From assembly GCA_049325415.1 (NCBI GenBank), contig JBMOLL010000138.1:1-27828 (forward strand): DNA of 27,828 bases, read 5' to 3'. This document shows positions 7,760-15,251 of the stretch, one piece after another. Position 1 is the first letter of the stretch; each line of letters opens with the position of its first letter. The notes under the pieces were generated by a model that was given only the letters and a program-made list of their open reading frames with translations, was not told the origin of the DNA and did not search any database. The stretch comes from JBMOLL01 sp049325415 (GTDB lineage: Bacteria; Bacteroidota; Bacteroidia; Bacteroidales; GCA-2748055). Both the position numbers and the translations under genes were made by a program.

Positions 7760-7767
7760 TATCTTTG
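7760..7767 (+). promoter_or_regulatory. ssrA promoter -7 box
   Basis: TATCTTTG is an exact TAnnTTTG box. Its last base is 9 nt before the first base of the tmRNA acceptor stem at 7776. This pair gives a useful local calibration of box-to-start spacing. Confidence 0.7.
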
Positions 7768-7775
7768 CATGGCCA

Positions 7776-8169
7776 GGGGCTGAGCTGGTTTTGACAGCGG
7801 GTTAAACTGGTACGCAAGCATGCCGGGTGTTGGGTGTGGGCCCGTAAAATTGAATGCTCAAACAATTAATTGGCAATACTAATTATGCTCTCGCTGCTTA
7901 ATTTGCTAAGCAAATAAAGCTTCATCCCTTCTCCAGGAGTTGGGACGAGATGTTCCGCTGCAGTTTCCTCCTGGTTGGCTGTAGCATATGGGGCACAATT
8001 TAAACAGGGATAGTCGTCGGGAAGTCCCGGTCCGGCGGCGAAATTCAGGGACTAAGGTTTGGATCGGTTGTCCTGCACCAGTCCCTTCCCGAAAACCCAA
8101 GCCGGACTAAGCATGTAGAAACCGTATGGGTTTCCTGTTTGGACCGGGGTTCGACTCCCCGCAGCTCCA
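7776..8169 (+). ncRNA. ssrA: Transfer-messenger RNA (tmRNA)
   Basis: tmRNA rescues stalled ribosomes and tags the nascent peptide for proteolysis. The 5' end GGGGCTGAGCTGGTTTTGACAG and the 3' end GGTTCGACTCCCCGCAGCTCC are the diagnostic tRNA-like ends of tmRNA. The acceptor stem pairs GGGGCTG (7776-7782) with CAGCTCC (8162-8168), followed by the discriminator A (8169). The next bases are CAA, so CCA is not encoded. The internal reading frame ends in NYALAA-stop as expected. The length of 394 nt is typical. A promoter box and an intrinsic terminator flank the gene. Confidence 0.97.
7872..7901 (+). CDS. tmRNA-encoded proteolysis tag GNTNYALAA
   Basis: In-frame codons GGC AAT ACT AAT TAT GCT CTC GCT GCT TAA encode GNTNYALAA. 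Tags known from Bacteroidota are of the GETNYALAA/GENNYALAA kind; here the second residue is Asn. GGC as resume codon is inferred from that alignment. Confidence 0.85.
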   Translation, partial: GNTNYALAA

Positions 8170-8171
8170 CA
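8153..8171 (+). repeat. Direct repeat copy 1, at the ssrA 3' end (possible att core)
   Basis: GACTCCCCGCAGCTCCACA covers the T-arm/acceptor 3' half of tmRNA. It is repeated exactly 122 bp downstream. The 3' end of ssrA is a well-known target of site-specific integrases. Confidence 0.6.
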
Positions 8172-8199
8172 AAAAAAAGCCTCTTTGGAGGCTTTTTTT
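8171..8199 (+). terminator. Intrinsic terminator of ssrA
   Basis: Stem GCCTC/GAGGC with loop TTTG, flanked by eight A on the left and seven T on the right, directly follows the tmRNA 3' end. Confidence 0.88.
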
Positions 8200-8232
8200 G
8201 TGGGGCAAGGGGAGGAGAAGTTTATCCCGGCT

Positions 8233-8266
8233 TAGGTATTCTTACGAAGAATGAGTTAGAATACCT
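8233..8266. repeat. Perfect 9-bp inverted repeat AGGTATTCT...AGAATACCT
   Basis: The arms are AGGTATTCT and AGAATACCT, separated by 16 bases. A nested alternative (ATTCT/AGAAT) is also present. It lies between the two copies of the ssrA 3'-end repeat. It could be a recombinase or regulator site; this is only inference. Confidence 0.55.
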
Positions 8267-8274
8267 TTGTCGGG

Positions 8275-8293
8275 GACTCCCCGCAGCTCCACA
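8275..8293 (+). repeat. Direct repeat copy 2 of the ssrA 3' end
   Basis: An exact 19-bp copy of 8153-8171. It is preceded by GGGG but lacks the TTC of the T-loop, so it is not a second functional tmRNA end. Confidence 0.65.
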
Positions 8294-8328
8294 CAAAAAT
8301 AGCACTCCGAACGGAGTGCTATTTTTTT
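8294..8328. terminator. Bidirectional intrinsic terminator
   Basis: A 15-bp stem (AAAAATAGCACTCCG paired with CGGAGTGCTATTTTT, loop AA) lies between the ssrA region and the stop of the minus-strand GH3 gene. It has T-runs on both strands and so can serve both. Confidence 0.88.
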
Positions 8329-8350
8329 GATACAATCGAATTCACCTCCC

Positions 8351-10945
8351 CTACCTGATACTCACCGTAATCTTCTTCAAATTCTTAGCGTCCGAGCTGT
8401 TCCCGTAAAAAATATCATAGTCTCCCGGGGTGACAGCCATTTTACGTTGTGCCCAGTCGTAGAACTCAAACGATGAGGGAGGCAGAGCAATAATTGCGTT
8501 TTCTGTTTTTCCTTTTGCGACCTCTACACGTTTGAATCCTTTCAGGGTTTTAAGGGGCCCTTCGATATCGTTCACTTTCCGGATATAAACCTGTACAATT
8601 TCTGTCCCGGCCCGCTTTCCGGAGTTTGTGACAGGAACGGTGATCTGAATGGTTTCATCAGTGTTAAAGGTATTCCTGCTCAGCGTCGCAGTACCAATTT
8701 CAAATTCTGTATAGCTTAAGCCATAGCCAAAGGGGAACAATGCGTCGTCCATGTACCGGTAGGTACGTCCTTTCATCGAATAATCCTCAAAGTCTTTTAG
8801 CTGCTCGGAGCTTCTATAGAAGGTAACGGGAAGTTTCCCTGAGGGGTTATAATCGCCAAAAAGCACATCTGCCACTGCCTGTCCGCCCGATTCGCCCGGA
8901 TACCAGGCCTGTAAAATGGCATCGCAGCTTTCGGTCTCGGGAGTCAGGGCAATAGCCGACCCCGAACAGTTAACAAAAATCACCTTTTTCCCCGCTTCCT
9001 TTAAAACCTTCAAACACTCGCGCTGAACCGAAGGCAGTTCAATATTGGTGCGGTCGCCACCTTTAAATCCCGGATAACTGACAGGCATCTCCTCCCCTTC
9101 CAGGTTACCCGACAACCCTCCCGCAAAAATCACCACATCAATCCCTTTCAGTTTATTTAGCAAATCGGTATAATCGACATCCACTTCTTTACCAAAAGTG
9201 AATTCGATGTTTGCCTGCCAGTTGTTCATCTGCATAAAGCGGATCTCAATTTTGTACTTTTTTCCGGCTTCAACTTTAAAAGGGATCGTCGATATAAGTG
9301 TTCTCCAGTTATCATATTTCCTTATGGTCTCACCATTTACAAGTAACTCAAAATGACCGGTTGCACCGCCTTTAAACACCAGTTCTTCCGTAATTTCAGG
9401 TATAAATTCGGTTTCAAATACTGCCGAAAATCCCTCGAGTTTAACACCCGATGCAAATTCATGCTGCCCTGCAGTGGTCATTTTTATGGGAGCGGTGATC
9501 TGCGTGCTTGTTACAATATCTCCGGTAAAATCGCGGGTATTACGGAAGGTCGCTTTAAAACCCTGTTTGCCGTTGAATGAACAGAGATCAAAATAGCTCA
9601 GGGTAACTTTATCTTCAACCAGGTCACAGCCTTTGTCGTAAAATATTTTCTTTTCGGGCAGTTTGGTTTTGATACCGTCGAGGATCGAAATGGTGCGCAC
9701 CGGCGTTCCGTTGTAATTTCCCCAGAGCATGGGCTTATCATTGGCATTGGGCCCGATTACTGCTATTCTTCCGGATGACTTTGATAGAGGCAGAATATTG
9801 TCTTTATTCTGAAGCAGTGTCATTGTTTCACGCGCCATGTCGAGGGCAAGTTTCTGATGCTCACTGTTATTTAATACGGAGGGAGAGATCCGGGCATAGG
9901 GAACGATCGCATCATCATCAAAATCACCAAGATCGAAACGACCGATCAATAAGCGCATTACGCTCATATCGATATCTTCTTCTTTGATCAAACCCCGTTC
10001 AACTGCCTCAGGTAAGGTTTTAAACGGATAATTCTCCCAGATACATTCCACATCGGTTCCTGAAAGAACAGCTTTTGAAGCTGCATGAACAGGATCAGAA
10101 GAAACTTTATGACTGTTGAAAAAATCAGAAATTGCACCGCAGTCCGACACTACCATGTACTGATATCCCCACTCCTCGCGCAGGATACGTTGCAAAAGCC
10201 TGGTATTGCCGCAGCAGGGCTCATCATCCAGACGCTGGTAGGCGCACATCACCTGGCGTACATCGCCGTCCTGCACCAGGGCTTTGAAAGCCGGGAGATA
10301 AGTTTCGTATAAATCGCGTGGACTAACGTTATTCAGATTCAGTTCATGACGGCTCCATTCCGGACCCGAATGTACCGCATAATGCTTGGCACAGGCCAGC
10401 AGCTTACGGTATCGCATATCCTCCGGCCCCTGCAGGCCCTTTACCACCTGAACCCCCATACGGGAAGTCAGGTAAGGATCCTCCCCATAGGTTTCCTGTC
10501 CCCGTCCCCAGCGCGGGTCCCGGAAAATATTCACATTGGGGGTCCAGACCGAAAGGCTTAAAAAACGCTTGTTTTCGTTGCCGGCCGCGATCCACTGATT
10601 GTATTTGGCACGGGCTTCGTCGGATACCGCATCGAAGATCAGGTACAGAAGCTCATCATCAAACGATGCGGCCATTCCTATCGGCTCAGGAAATACAGTT
10701 ACGTTATCGTTGTTGGCATATCCGTGAAGAGCCTCACTCCACCAGTTGAACTTTTTAATTCCGAGACGCGGAATTGCATCCGACTGGTCGCACATTAAGG
10801 CGGCTTTTTCTTCGAGGGTAAGCCTGGATATCAGATCTTTAGCCCTTTCTTCGGAACTCAGGTCAGGGTTTTGAAAAGGATAGTTCTGAGCTCGCAGATT
10901 TACAGGTAGAATCAGGCATAAGACCAGTAATAACTTAATATTCAT
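8351..10945 (-). CDS. Glycoside hydrolase family 3 with PA14 insertion, probable beta-xylosidase
   Basis: The 864-residue secreted enzyme has a signal peptide (1-20, ending LRAQ). The GH3 N-terminal TIM-barrel domain follows, with NWWSEALHGY (67-76), FRDPRWGRGQETYGEDPYL (141-159), CAKHYA (185-190) and the nucleophile Asp268 in VVSDCGAI. The C-terminal alpha/beta sandwich holds a PA14-like insertion (about 440-590, with GHFELLVNGE), and a fibronectin III-like domain ends the chain (about 770-864). SDCGAI in place of the SDW of beta-glucosidases, together with the overall layout, resembles Prevotella Xyl3A-type beta-xylosidases. It probably releases xylose or arabinose from oligosaccharides in the periplasm. 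No SusC/SusD pair or sensor regulator accompanies it, so it is not in an obvious polysaccharide utilisation locus. Exact sugar specificity is not proven. Confidence 0.93.
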   Translation of the reverse strand: MNIKLLLVLCLILPVNLRAQNYPFQNPDLSSEERAKDLISRLTLEEKAALMCDQSDAIPRLGIKKFNWWSEALHGYANNDNVTVFPEPIGMAASFDDELLYLIFDAVSDEARAKYNQWIAAGNENKRFLSLSVWTPNVNIFRDPRWGRGQETYGEDPYLTSRMGVQVVKGLQGPEDMRYRKLLACAKHYAVHSGPEWSRHELNLNNVSPRDLYETYLPAFKALVQDGDVRQVMCAYQRLDDEPCCGNTRLLQRILREEWGYQYMVVSDCGAISDFFNSHKVSSDPVHAASKAVLSGTDVECIWENYPFKTLPEAVERGLIKEEDIDMSVMRLLIGRFDLGDFDDDAIVPYARISPSVLNNSEHQKLALDMARETMTLLQNKDNILPLSKSSGRIAVIGPNANDKPMLWGNYNGTPVRTISILDGIKTKLPEKKIFYDKGCDLVEDKVTLSYFDLCSFNGKQGFKATFRNTRDFTGDIVTSTQITAPIKMTTAGQHEFASGVKLEGFSAVFETEFIPEITEELVFKGGATGHFELLVNGETIRKYDNWRTLISTIPFKVEAGKKYKIEIRFMQMNNWQANIEFTFGKEVDVDYTDLLNKLKGIDVVIFAGGLSGNLEGEEMPVSYPGFKGGDRTNIELPSVQRECLKVLKEAGKKVIFVNCSGSAIALTPETESCDAILQAWYPGESGGQAVADVLFGDYNPSGKLPVTFYRSSEQLKDFEDYSMKGRTYRYMDDALFPFGYGLSYTEFEIGTATLSRNTFNTDETIQITVPVTNSGKRAGTEIVQVYIRKVNDIEGPLKTLKGFKRVEVAKGKTENAIIALPPSSFEFYDWAQRKMAVTPGDYDIFYGNSSDAKNLKKITVSIR

Positions 10946-10998
10946 GTATTTGAACTTTAGGATTAGAATTTCCTCTTAAAAATACAAAGAATAACTTT

Positions 10999-11013
10999 CT
11001 TACTGATGGTAAG
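10999..11013. promoter_or_regulatory. Small inverted repeat upstream of the GH3 gene
   Basis: CTTAC-TGATG-GTAAG lies about 55 bases upstream of the GH3 start codon, near where its promoter should be. It has the form of a dimeric operator; no regulator is identified. Confidence 0.35.
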
Positions 11014-11221
11014 ATAATACTAAAATGGAAGCGTCGACAAATGCTTTACTCCCCGCAGCCATCTTATTTTAGCTGCAATTCCACCGGAACGTATTTTTTT
11101 GGAATATACCTATTCGGAGTAAGCCTCCGGCCACCCACGTCTTGTAAAATTCAAAATCACTCCAGGAACCATTAGAGTAAATCCAACATTTTCGGGAGTT
11201 CTGCTGACTTTTATTAGAGTA

Positions 11222-11229
11222 TATCTTTG
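11222..11229 (+). promoter_or_regulatory. Orphan -7 promoter box
   Basis: TATCTTTG followed by C is identical to the ssrA -7 box at 7760-7767. No plus-strand gene follows for more than 1 kb. Confidence 0.45.
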
Positions 11230-11237
11230 CGAAAAAT

Positions 11238-11437
11238 TCCTTCTTTCGGTGATTATCGCAAAATTTCTATCTTAGATTTTCAACAAACAACTTAATCTGG
11301 CAGCAAACATTGATACCAGGTCTGAGGAGTATTTCTGAAGCGGTGGGCTTTTTGAAGAATTACCGGATATCATCGCACAGCTTTCAGCTTTCAGACCTTT
11401 CACAAAAAATGCCGGATCCCCCGATCCGGCATTTTTA
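11238..11437 (+). ncRNA. Candidate small RNA
   Basis: Using the ssrA spacing, the orphan box at 11222 would start a transcript at about 11238. The first intrinsic terminator on that strand is the perfect hairpin at 11404-11436, followed by T5. That gives a transcript of about 200 nt with no evident reading frame. The terminator also serves the minus-strand lipoprotein gene, so its presence alone is weak evidence. Confidence 0.3.
11404..11436. terminator. Intrinsic terminator of the lipoprotein gene (bidirectional)
   Basis: A perfect 10-bp stem ATGCCGGATC/GATCCGGCAT with loop CCCC is extended by A/T pairs, with T-runs on both strands. It sits 22 bases beyond the stop of the minus-strand lipoprotein. 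Confidence 0.88.
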
Positions 11438-11457
11438 TATCTGGTGAATTCTACTTG

Positions 11458-12201
11458 TTAAACCGTCCAGGTTCCCGACAGATACTCCTCCCCGGAGGAA
11501 TAGTACGACCAGCTTCCGTTACCCTCGGTGTCCCACTCCATATGATAGAATTTGGTGCCTACGCTGTAATAGTCAATGCTGCCCGAACCATCGGCGTTTA
11601 CCTTTACTTCATACTTCAGGAAATATTCGAATGACTCGTCAGAGGAATCGTAATTCCAGCTAAAGGTATAGTTGCCTGCGGCATCCTTTGTCCAGTGGTA
11701 GGTCCAGTAAAGTTCCTCGAAGTCCTCGGTCGTTCCGTAAGCCTGGGCCCAGGCAAAATTGTAGAGGATCTCCCCTTCACTGCCGTCCTTCTTCTCCCAC
11801 GCGGTGATGTAGGGATAAATCGTACCGTTTTCAAATTGCACCTCCATGGTCCATGTACGCTTCTGACTGTCTTCTTCGTAGGTCCAGTAGAAAGTCATGG
11901 TGTAAGTATAGCTGGAAACGGACCACCGCCAGGTGTCACCCGTCGAACGTACGGCTTCGTCGGGCGGAACGAGATCGCCCATGAATGTCGACATATCCAG
12001 CGCCGAGGCAATATCCGACACGCAGAGAACGGCATATTCGTCGGTTGAGTTCTTCAGTGCCTCCGGGACCTGGTCCATGATGGTCTCCGGCTCAAAGCTT
12101 AGCATTTCGTCGGGCGGGGTATCCGCTTCCTTACACGAAGTGAAGAACGAGAGAGTGAATGCAAGTGCTGCAAAATACAGGAGGTGCTTACTTTTTTTCA
12201 T
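11458..12201 (-). CDS. Aromatic-rich lipoprotein of unknown function
   Basis: The 247-residue protein begins with a lipoprotein signal peptide ending FFTSC (Cys23 is the lipidated residue). After a short linker and a helical stretch (about 45-75) the rest is rich in Tyr, Trp, Thr and acidic residues. It alternates in a way typical of beta-sheet, for example SSYTYTMTFYWTYEED (about 95-110) and YFLKYEVKVNADGSGSIDYY. It may form a beta-barrel or sandwich at the cell surface. I do not recognise a named family. The composition resembles that of the W/Y-rich secreted protein at 536-3295, but the repeat is not shared. It has its own terminator and appears monocistronic. Confidence 0.85.
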   Translation of the reverse strand: MKKSKHLLYFAALAFTLSFFTSCKEADTPPDEMLSFEPETIMDQVPEALKNSTDEYAVLCVSDIASALDMSTFMGDLVPPDEAVRSTGDTWRWSVSSYTYTMTFYWTYEEDSQKRTWTMEVQFENGTIYPYITAWEKKDGSEGEILYNFAWAQAYGTTEDFEELYWTYHWTKDAAGNYTFSWNYDSSDESFEYFLKYEVKVNADGSGSIDYYSVGTKFYHMEWDTEGNGSWSYYSSGEEYLSGTWTV

Positions 12202-12745
12202 ATGCTTTTTATTTGGGTTTTAGTAAAGTTGAATTTAGGAAATTTCCCCGACACCGGAAATACCCTTTTTACGGGATTTCACCGGCAATTCACAGGAAAG
12301 ACCTCACACTGTTTCTCCGACCTGTTTTATAAATTAATCCGTTATTATTCATACTATTCCATGCGTTTTTACTGTGATTATGGCATGAAAGCTGCATTCC
12401 CCGTCCTTCTCCTCCTGCTGTTTCCGCCAGCCTCCGGTCAGGGGAAAACCGATCCCTTTTCCGGTCGGATCGAGGTTGGCCGGGATCTCGCCCCATAGAA
12501 AAACATAGGTGTTTCAGGGTTTTCTCTCCCGGGATAGGGATCAATATCCACTTAGTTCAAACCTGGATATAGCCTTTGCTTACGTATTTTTACCTGGAAA
12601 AAACAAGTACAGGAAGATCTTTTTTGTGGCTTTTTACGCTTGATAGTTAAAGCGGTGACATCGACCTTTGTGCCAGAATGCCGTTGTACCTGGTCCTCAG
12701 CGCTGGTGACGGTTACGGATTGTTTTAACTATAATTCCTGATTTT
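12202..12745. other. Divergent intergenic region, 544 bp
   Basis: It lies between the minus-strand lipoprotein and the plus-strand chemotaxis gene and must hold both promoters. I find no exact TAnnTTTG box; TAGCCTTTG near 12567 has one extra base. One small signal-peptide-like frame (12385-12498) is the only coding candidate. Confidence 0.5.
12385..12498 (+). CDS. Possible 37-residue secreted peptide or gene remnant
   Basis: ATG at 12385 opens a frame that reads as a good signal peptide (MKAAFPVLLLLLFPPASGQ) followed by only 18 residues (to ...VGRDLAP) and TAG. It could be a short secreted peptide or the 5' remnant of a decayed exported-protein gene. The next frame downstream stays open for a short distance but shows no recognisable domain. 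No promoter was identified. Weak call. Confidence 0.25.
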   Translation: MKAAFPVLLLLLFPPASGQGKTDPFSGRIEVGRDLAP

Positions 12746-13894
12746 ATGAACCCTGTACTCAAACAGACCCTGATCACCCTGGGAAGTTTCCCTGCCTCCT
12801 ATCTCATCCTGAAAGCGATTTTCAGGAAATCGATCATGTTCACCTTCAGTTTTTATGTCGTACTGCTGCTCCTGGCCATATCTTACCTGACCTTTATCGG
12901 AACTTACCTGGGCGGGAAGTACACCATCATCATCACCCCCATTGAGTTCGGACTGGGTACCATTGTGTTCATCTATATCAACAAACTGCTTAGAAAACCG
13001 CTGGAAACCTACATATCCAAGCTCTCTGAGATTGCGGAAGGAAACATTGCTGTTGACCTGCAGGAATCAAAATCCACAAACGAACTGGGAAAGCTGAACA
13101 ACAGCATCATCAAGCTTAGTTCGGCCTTTAACAATATCATCGGGAATATTGAAAAAAATGCTGAAAATCTTGCCTCAACCAGCAAACAGGTGAGCAGCAC
13201 ATCGAACAGTCTGTCGGACGGTGCCAGCGAACAGGCCAATTCCCTGGAAGAGATCTCTTCCACCATGGAGCAGATCTCCGCAAACATCCAGCAGAATGCC
13301 CAGAACTCCCTGGAAACGGAAAAGGTATCGGAAGATGCCAATACCGGCATAAGAGAGGTAGCGGATAAAGCCCGACAGGCAGTAGCAGCGAACAAGGATA
13401 TTGCCGATAAGATATCCATCATCAAGGACATCGCTTTCCAGACCAATATCCTTGCACTAAACGCGGCTGTTGAAGCGGCAAGGGCGGGAGATCACGGGAA
13501 GGGCTTTGCCGTTGTCGCGGCTGAAGTACGAAAACTTGCCGAGCGCAGTAAAGAAGCCTCTGAAGAGATCTATAACAAGGCTCAGCTTAGTCTGCAGATG
13601 GCCGAAAATGCCGGTCTGGTTATGGAAGATACCATCCCGAAGATTGAAAATACCCTCCGGCTCGTAAGGGAGATTACGGCAGCCAGTATCGAACAGAAGA
13701 ACGGAGCAACACAGGTCAATAAAGCAATCCAGCAACTCAACCAGAATACCCAGGAGAGCGCAGCCTCCAGTGAGGAACTGGCTGCCAATGCCGGCATGCT
13801 GTCCGACCAGGCCGATGAGCTGAAAGAACTGATTTCGTATTTCAATACCAAAGGGGAGAAACAGGGAATACACGTCAGGAAGAACGGACAGTAA
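12746..13894 (+). CDS. Methyl-accepting chemotaxis protein lacking a periplasmic sensor domain
   Basis: The 382-residue protein has two transmembrane segments (about 31-53 and 59-79) separated by only a few residues, so nothing of size is exposed to the periplasm. A HAMP-like linker follows (about 80-135). The cytoplasmic signalling coiled coil (about 136-370) carries the highly conserved hairpin tip DIAFQTNILALNAAVEAARAG (228-248) and GKGFAVVAAEVRKLAERS (251-268), which contacts CheA and CheW. It should signal to a chemoreceptor kinase array, but no che gene is in the window. The short N-terminus may sense membrane state, or a separate protein may provide the input. Neighbours are a small membrane protein (minus) and the XylR_N/V4R sensor unit (plus). 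Confidence 0.93.
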   Translation: MNPVLKQTLITLGSFPASYLILKAIFRKSIMFTFSFYVVLLLLAISYLTFIGTYLGGKYTIIITPIEFGLGTIVFIYINKLLRKPLETYISKLSEIAEGNIAVDLQESKSTNELGKLNNSIIKLSSAFNNIIGNIEKNAENLASTSKQVSSTSNSLSDGASEQANSLEEISSTMEQISANIQQNAQNSLETEKVSEDANTGIREVADKARQAVAANKDIADKISIIKDIAFQTNILALNAAVEAARAGDHGKGFAVVAAEVRKLAERSKEASEEIYNKAQLSLQMAENAGLVMEDTIPKIENTLRLVREITAASIEQKNGATQVNKAIQQLNQNTQESAASSEELAANAGMLSDQADELKELISYFNTKGEKQGIHVRKNGQ

Positions 13895-13928
13895 AAGTAG
13901 AGCAGCTACATGGAATATTGGTGTTTGC

Positions 13929-14159
13929 TTACTTTCCCGGCTTTTCCGCCAAAAGCTTCCCAAGCCCGGTATAAAGACCAAAAATAATCACCAGCATAAA
14001 GAAAAAATTCCGCAGCGTGTCGCTGGCAGAATGTGAGTGCCTGTCGATGGCAATGAAACTGTAAACGGCAAGCCCCAGGGCGAGAAAAAGGACCATCCAT
14101 CCGAAGATATTTACCGGGAAACAGAGGATCCCATGGCACCTGAACCAGGGCTTTTTCAT
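13929..14159 (-). CDS. Small two-helix membrane protein
   Basis: The 76-residue protein has two hydrophobic segments (about 17-38 and 50-67) joined by a polar loop (AIDRHSHSASDTLRN) and a basic C-terminus. Its codon use and membrane topology look real, and the overlapping longer frame in the other minus-strand phase (13906-14250) does not look like a protein. The gene converges with the chemotaxis gene. I know no function for it. Confidence 0.65.
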   Translation of the reverse strand: MKKPWFRCHGILCFPVNIFGWMVLFLALGLAVYSFIAIDRHSHSASDTLRNFFFMLVIIFGLYTGLGKLLAEKPGK

Positions 14160-14412
14160 GTGTACTTCCTTTACCCCAAATATAAGGTAAATCAGTCGGC
14201 ATTACCATGCGAATAAGTATATGCAGGCACGGGACTCCTTTTATGCTCACACAGTCTGGATTTTTTACTTATTCTATTCATTTTCTGATTCTTAACATAA
14301 TTCACACCTGAAAAACGGGTATATCCTCCCCTCTAAACAGGTAATAATACTCTCCTTTTTAACATTTGCATGGCAGACCTTTAACCCGAATATTCATTAA
14401 ATCCCAAATCTT

Positions 14413-15009
14413 ATGAAAGCATTGGATTTTAACATGCCAAAGGAGATTCGATTCAATTTCGAAACCGGGATCACCGAATTTAAAGGCAGCAGGCTATTGA
14501 TCTTCGACGCGAACGTGGTGGGCCTGCAACGACAGTATCTCATTAACATGCTGGGACTTGAGAAAGCCAGGGAGTTCTTCTACAAGCTGAACTACCAGAA
14601 CGGGTACGAAGAGTTCATCAACATGAAAAACACCTACCAGTTTGATAACGATATGGAATTGCTGGCTTCCGGCCCCACGATCCATACCTGGAGGGGTATC
14701 GTACAGGCCACCCCGATCGACCTGAAAATGAATGCAGATAAATCGGAATTCTATTTCAGGGGAAAATGGACCAACTCGTGGGAGGCACAGCAGCACCTGA
14801 TGTTCAATGAAGCATCCGATGAGGCGGTATGCTGGTCATTGACAGGCTATGCTGCCGGCTGGTGCTCAGCTTTCACCGGTACAAAATGTATTGCCATGGA
14901 ACCGGTTTGTATGGGTAAGGGCGATGAACACTGCGAATGGCTGATTAAAACCGAGAAGGAATGGGGAGCCGAAGCTGATGTGTACCGGGAAATCTTAAAG
15001 GACTTTTAA
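14413..15009 (+). CDS. Free-standing XylR_N/V4R aromatic-sensor domain protein
   Basis: The 198-residue protein corresponds to the effector-binding part of phenol-responsive NtrC-family regulators (MopR, DmpR, PoxR). An XylR_N region (about 12-100, with SRLLIFDANVVGLQRQYL) is followed by a V4R region (about 100-180). The AAA+ and helix-turn-helix domains of those regulators are absent. Cys140, Glu163, Cys166 and Cys174 have exactly the spacing of the zinc ligands recalled for MopR (C155, E178, C181, C189). His91 and Trp119 fall at the same offset of 15 from the phenol-binding H106 and W134. It probably binds zinc and a small aromatic compound in the cytoplasm. A small protein is encoded 11 bp downstream, apparently in the same transcript. 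A role in chlorophyll-type vinyl reduction, the origin of the V4R name, is unlikely here. Confidence 0.88.
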   Translation: MKALDFNMPKEIRFNFETGITEFKGSRLLIFDANVVGLQRQYLINMLGLEKAREFFYKLNYQNGYEEFINMKNTYQFDNDMELLASGPTIHTWRGIVQATPIDLKMNADKSEFYFRGKWTNSWEAQQHLMFNEASDEAVCWSLTGYAAGWCSAFTGTKCIAMEPVCMGKGDEHCEWLIKTEKEWGAEADVYREILKDF

Positions 15010-15020
15010 AATCTTTGACC

Positions 15021-15215
15021 ATGGGAAAAATTTTACTGAAATACTACGAGTATATGATCCAGATAAAAGGCGTCGAGGGAAAGAACCAGCTGGGCATGAT
15101 GACGAAAATCTCTTCCATTGTGGCTCCGCTGCAACCCGATTCACCTGAAAACATCAAACTCTTCAGGGATGCCATACTAAAAATCACCGGGGCAAACCCG
15201 CCTGACTTCTCTTAG
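15021..15215 (+). CDS. 64-residue conserved-looking protein co-transcribed with the V4R sensor
   Basis: Starting at ATG 15021 (an in-frame TTG at 15015 is less likely) the product has 64 residues. It has no signal peptide and no transmembrane segment. The N-terminal half looks helical (MGKILLKYYEYMIQIKGVEG) and a second helix follows a Pro-rich turn (DSPENIKLFRDAILKIT), ending ANPPDFS. The 11-bp gap to the sensor gene implies one transcript. I recognise no family. It is a candidate output partner of the sensor, which has no effector domain of its own. Confidence 0.7.
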   Translation: MGKILLKYYEYMIQIKGVEGKNQLGMMTKISSIVAPLQPDSPENIKLFRDAILKITGANPPDFS

Positions 15216-15251
15216 GAAAGGCCGGTATGTTCTGATTTATACTCCACTCCG

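Larger units (their letters stand above)
10946..11457. other. AT-rich intergenic region between two minus-strand genes
   Basis: 512 bp without a protein gene. It contains the GH3 upstream region (with a small inverted repeat at 10999-11013), a plus-strand promoter box at 11222-11229 without any gene behind it, and the terminator hairpin at 11404-11436. Confidence 0.6.

Noticed and set aside
8139..8330. 63-codon plus-strand frame after ssrA
   Set aside because: It covers the tmRNA 3' end, both terminators and the duplicated 19-bp repeat.
8351..10945. GH3 gene as part of a polysaccharide utilisation locus
   Set aside because: No SusC/SusD homologue, hybrid two-component sensor or other glycosidase gene is in the flanking sequence.
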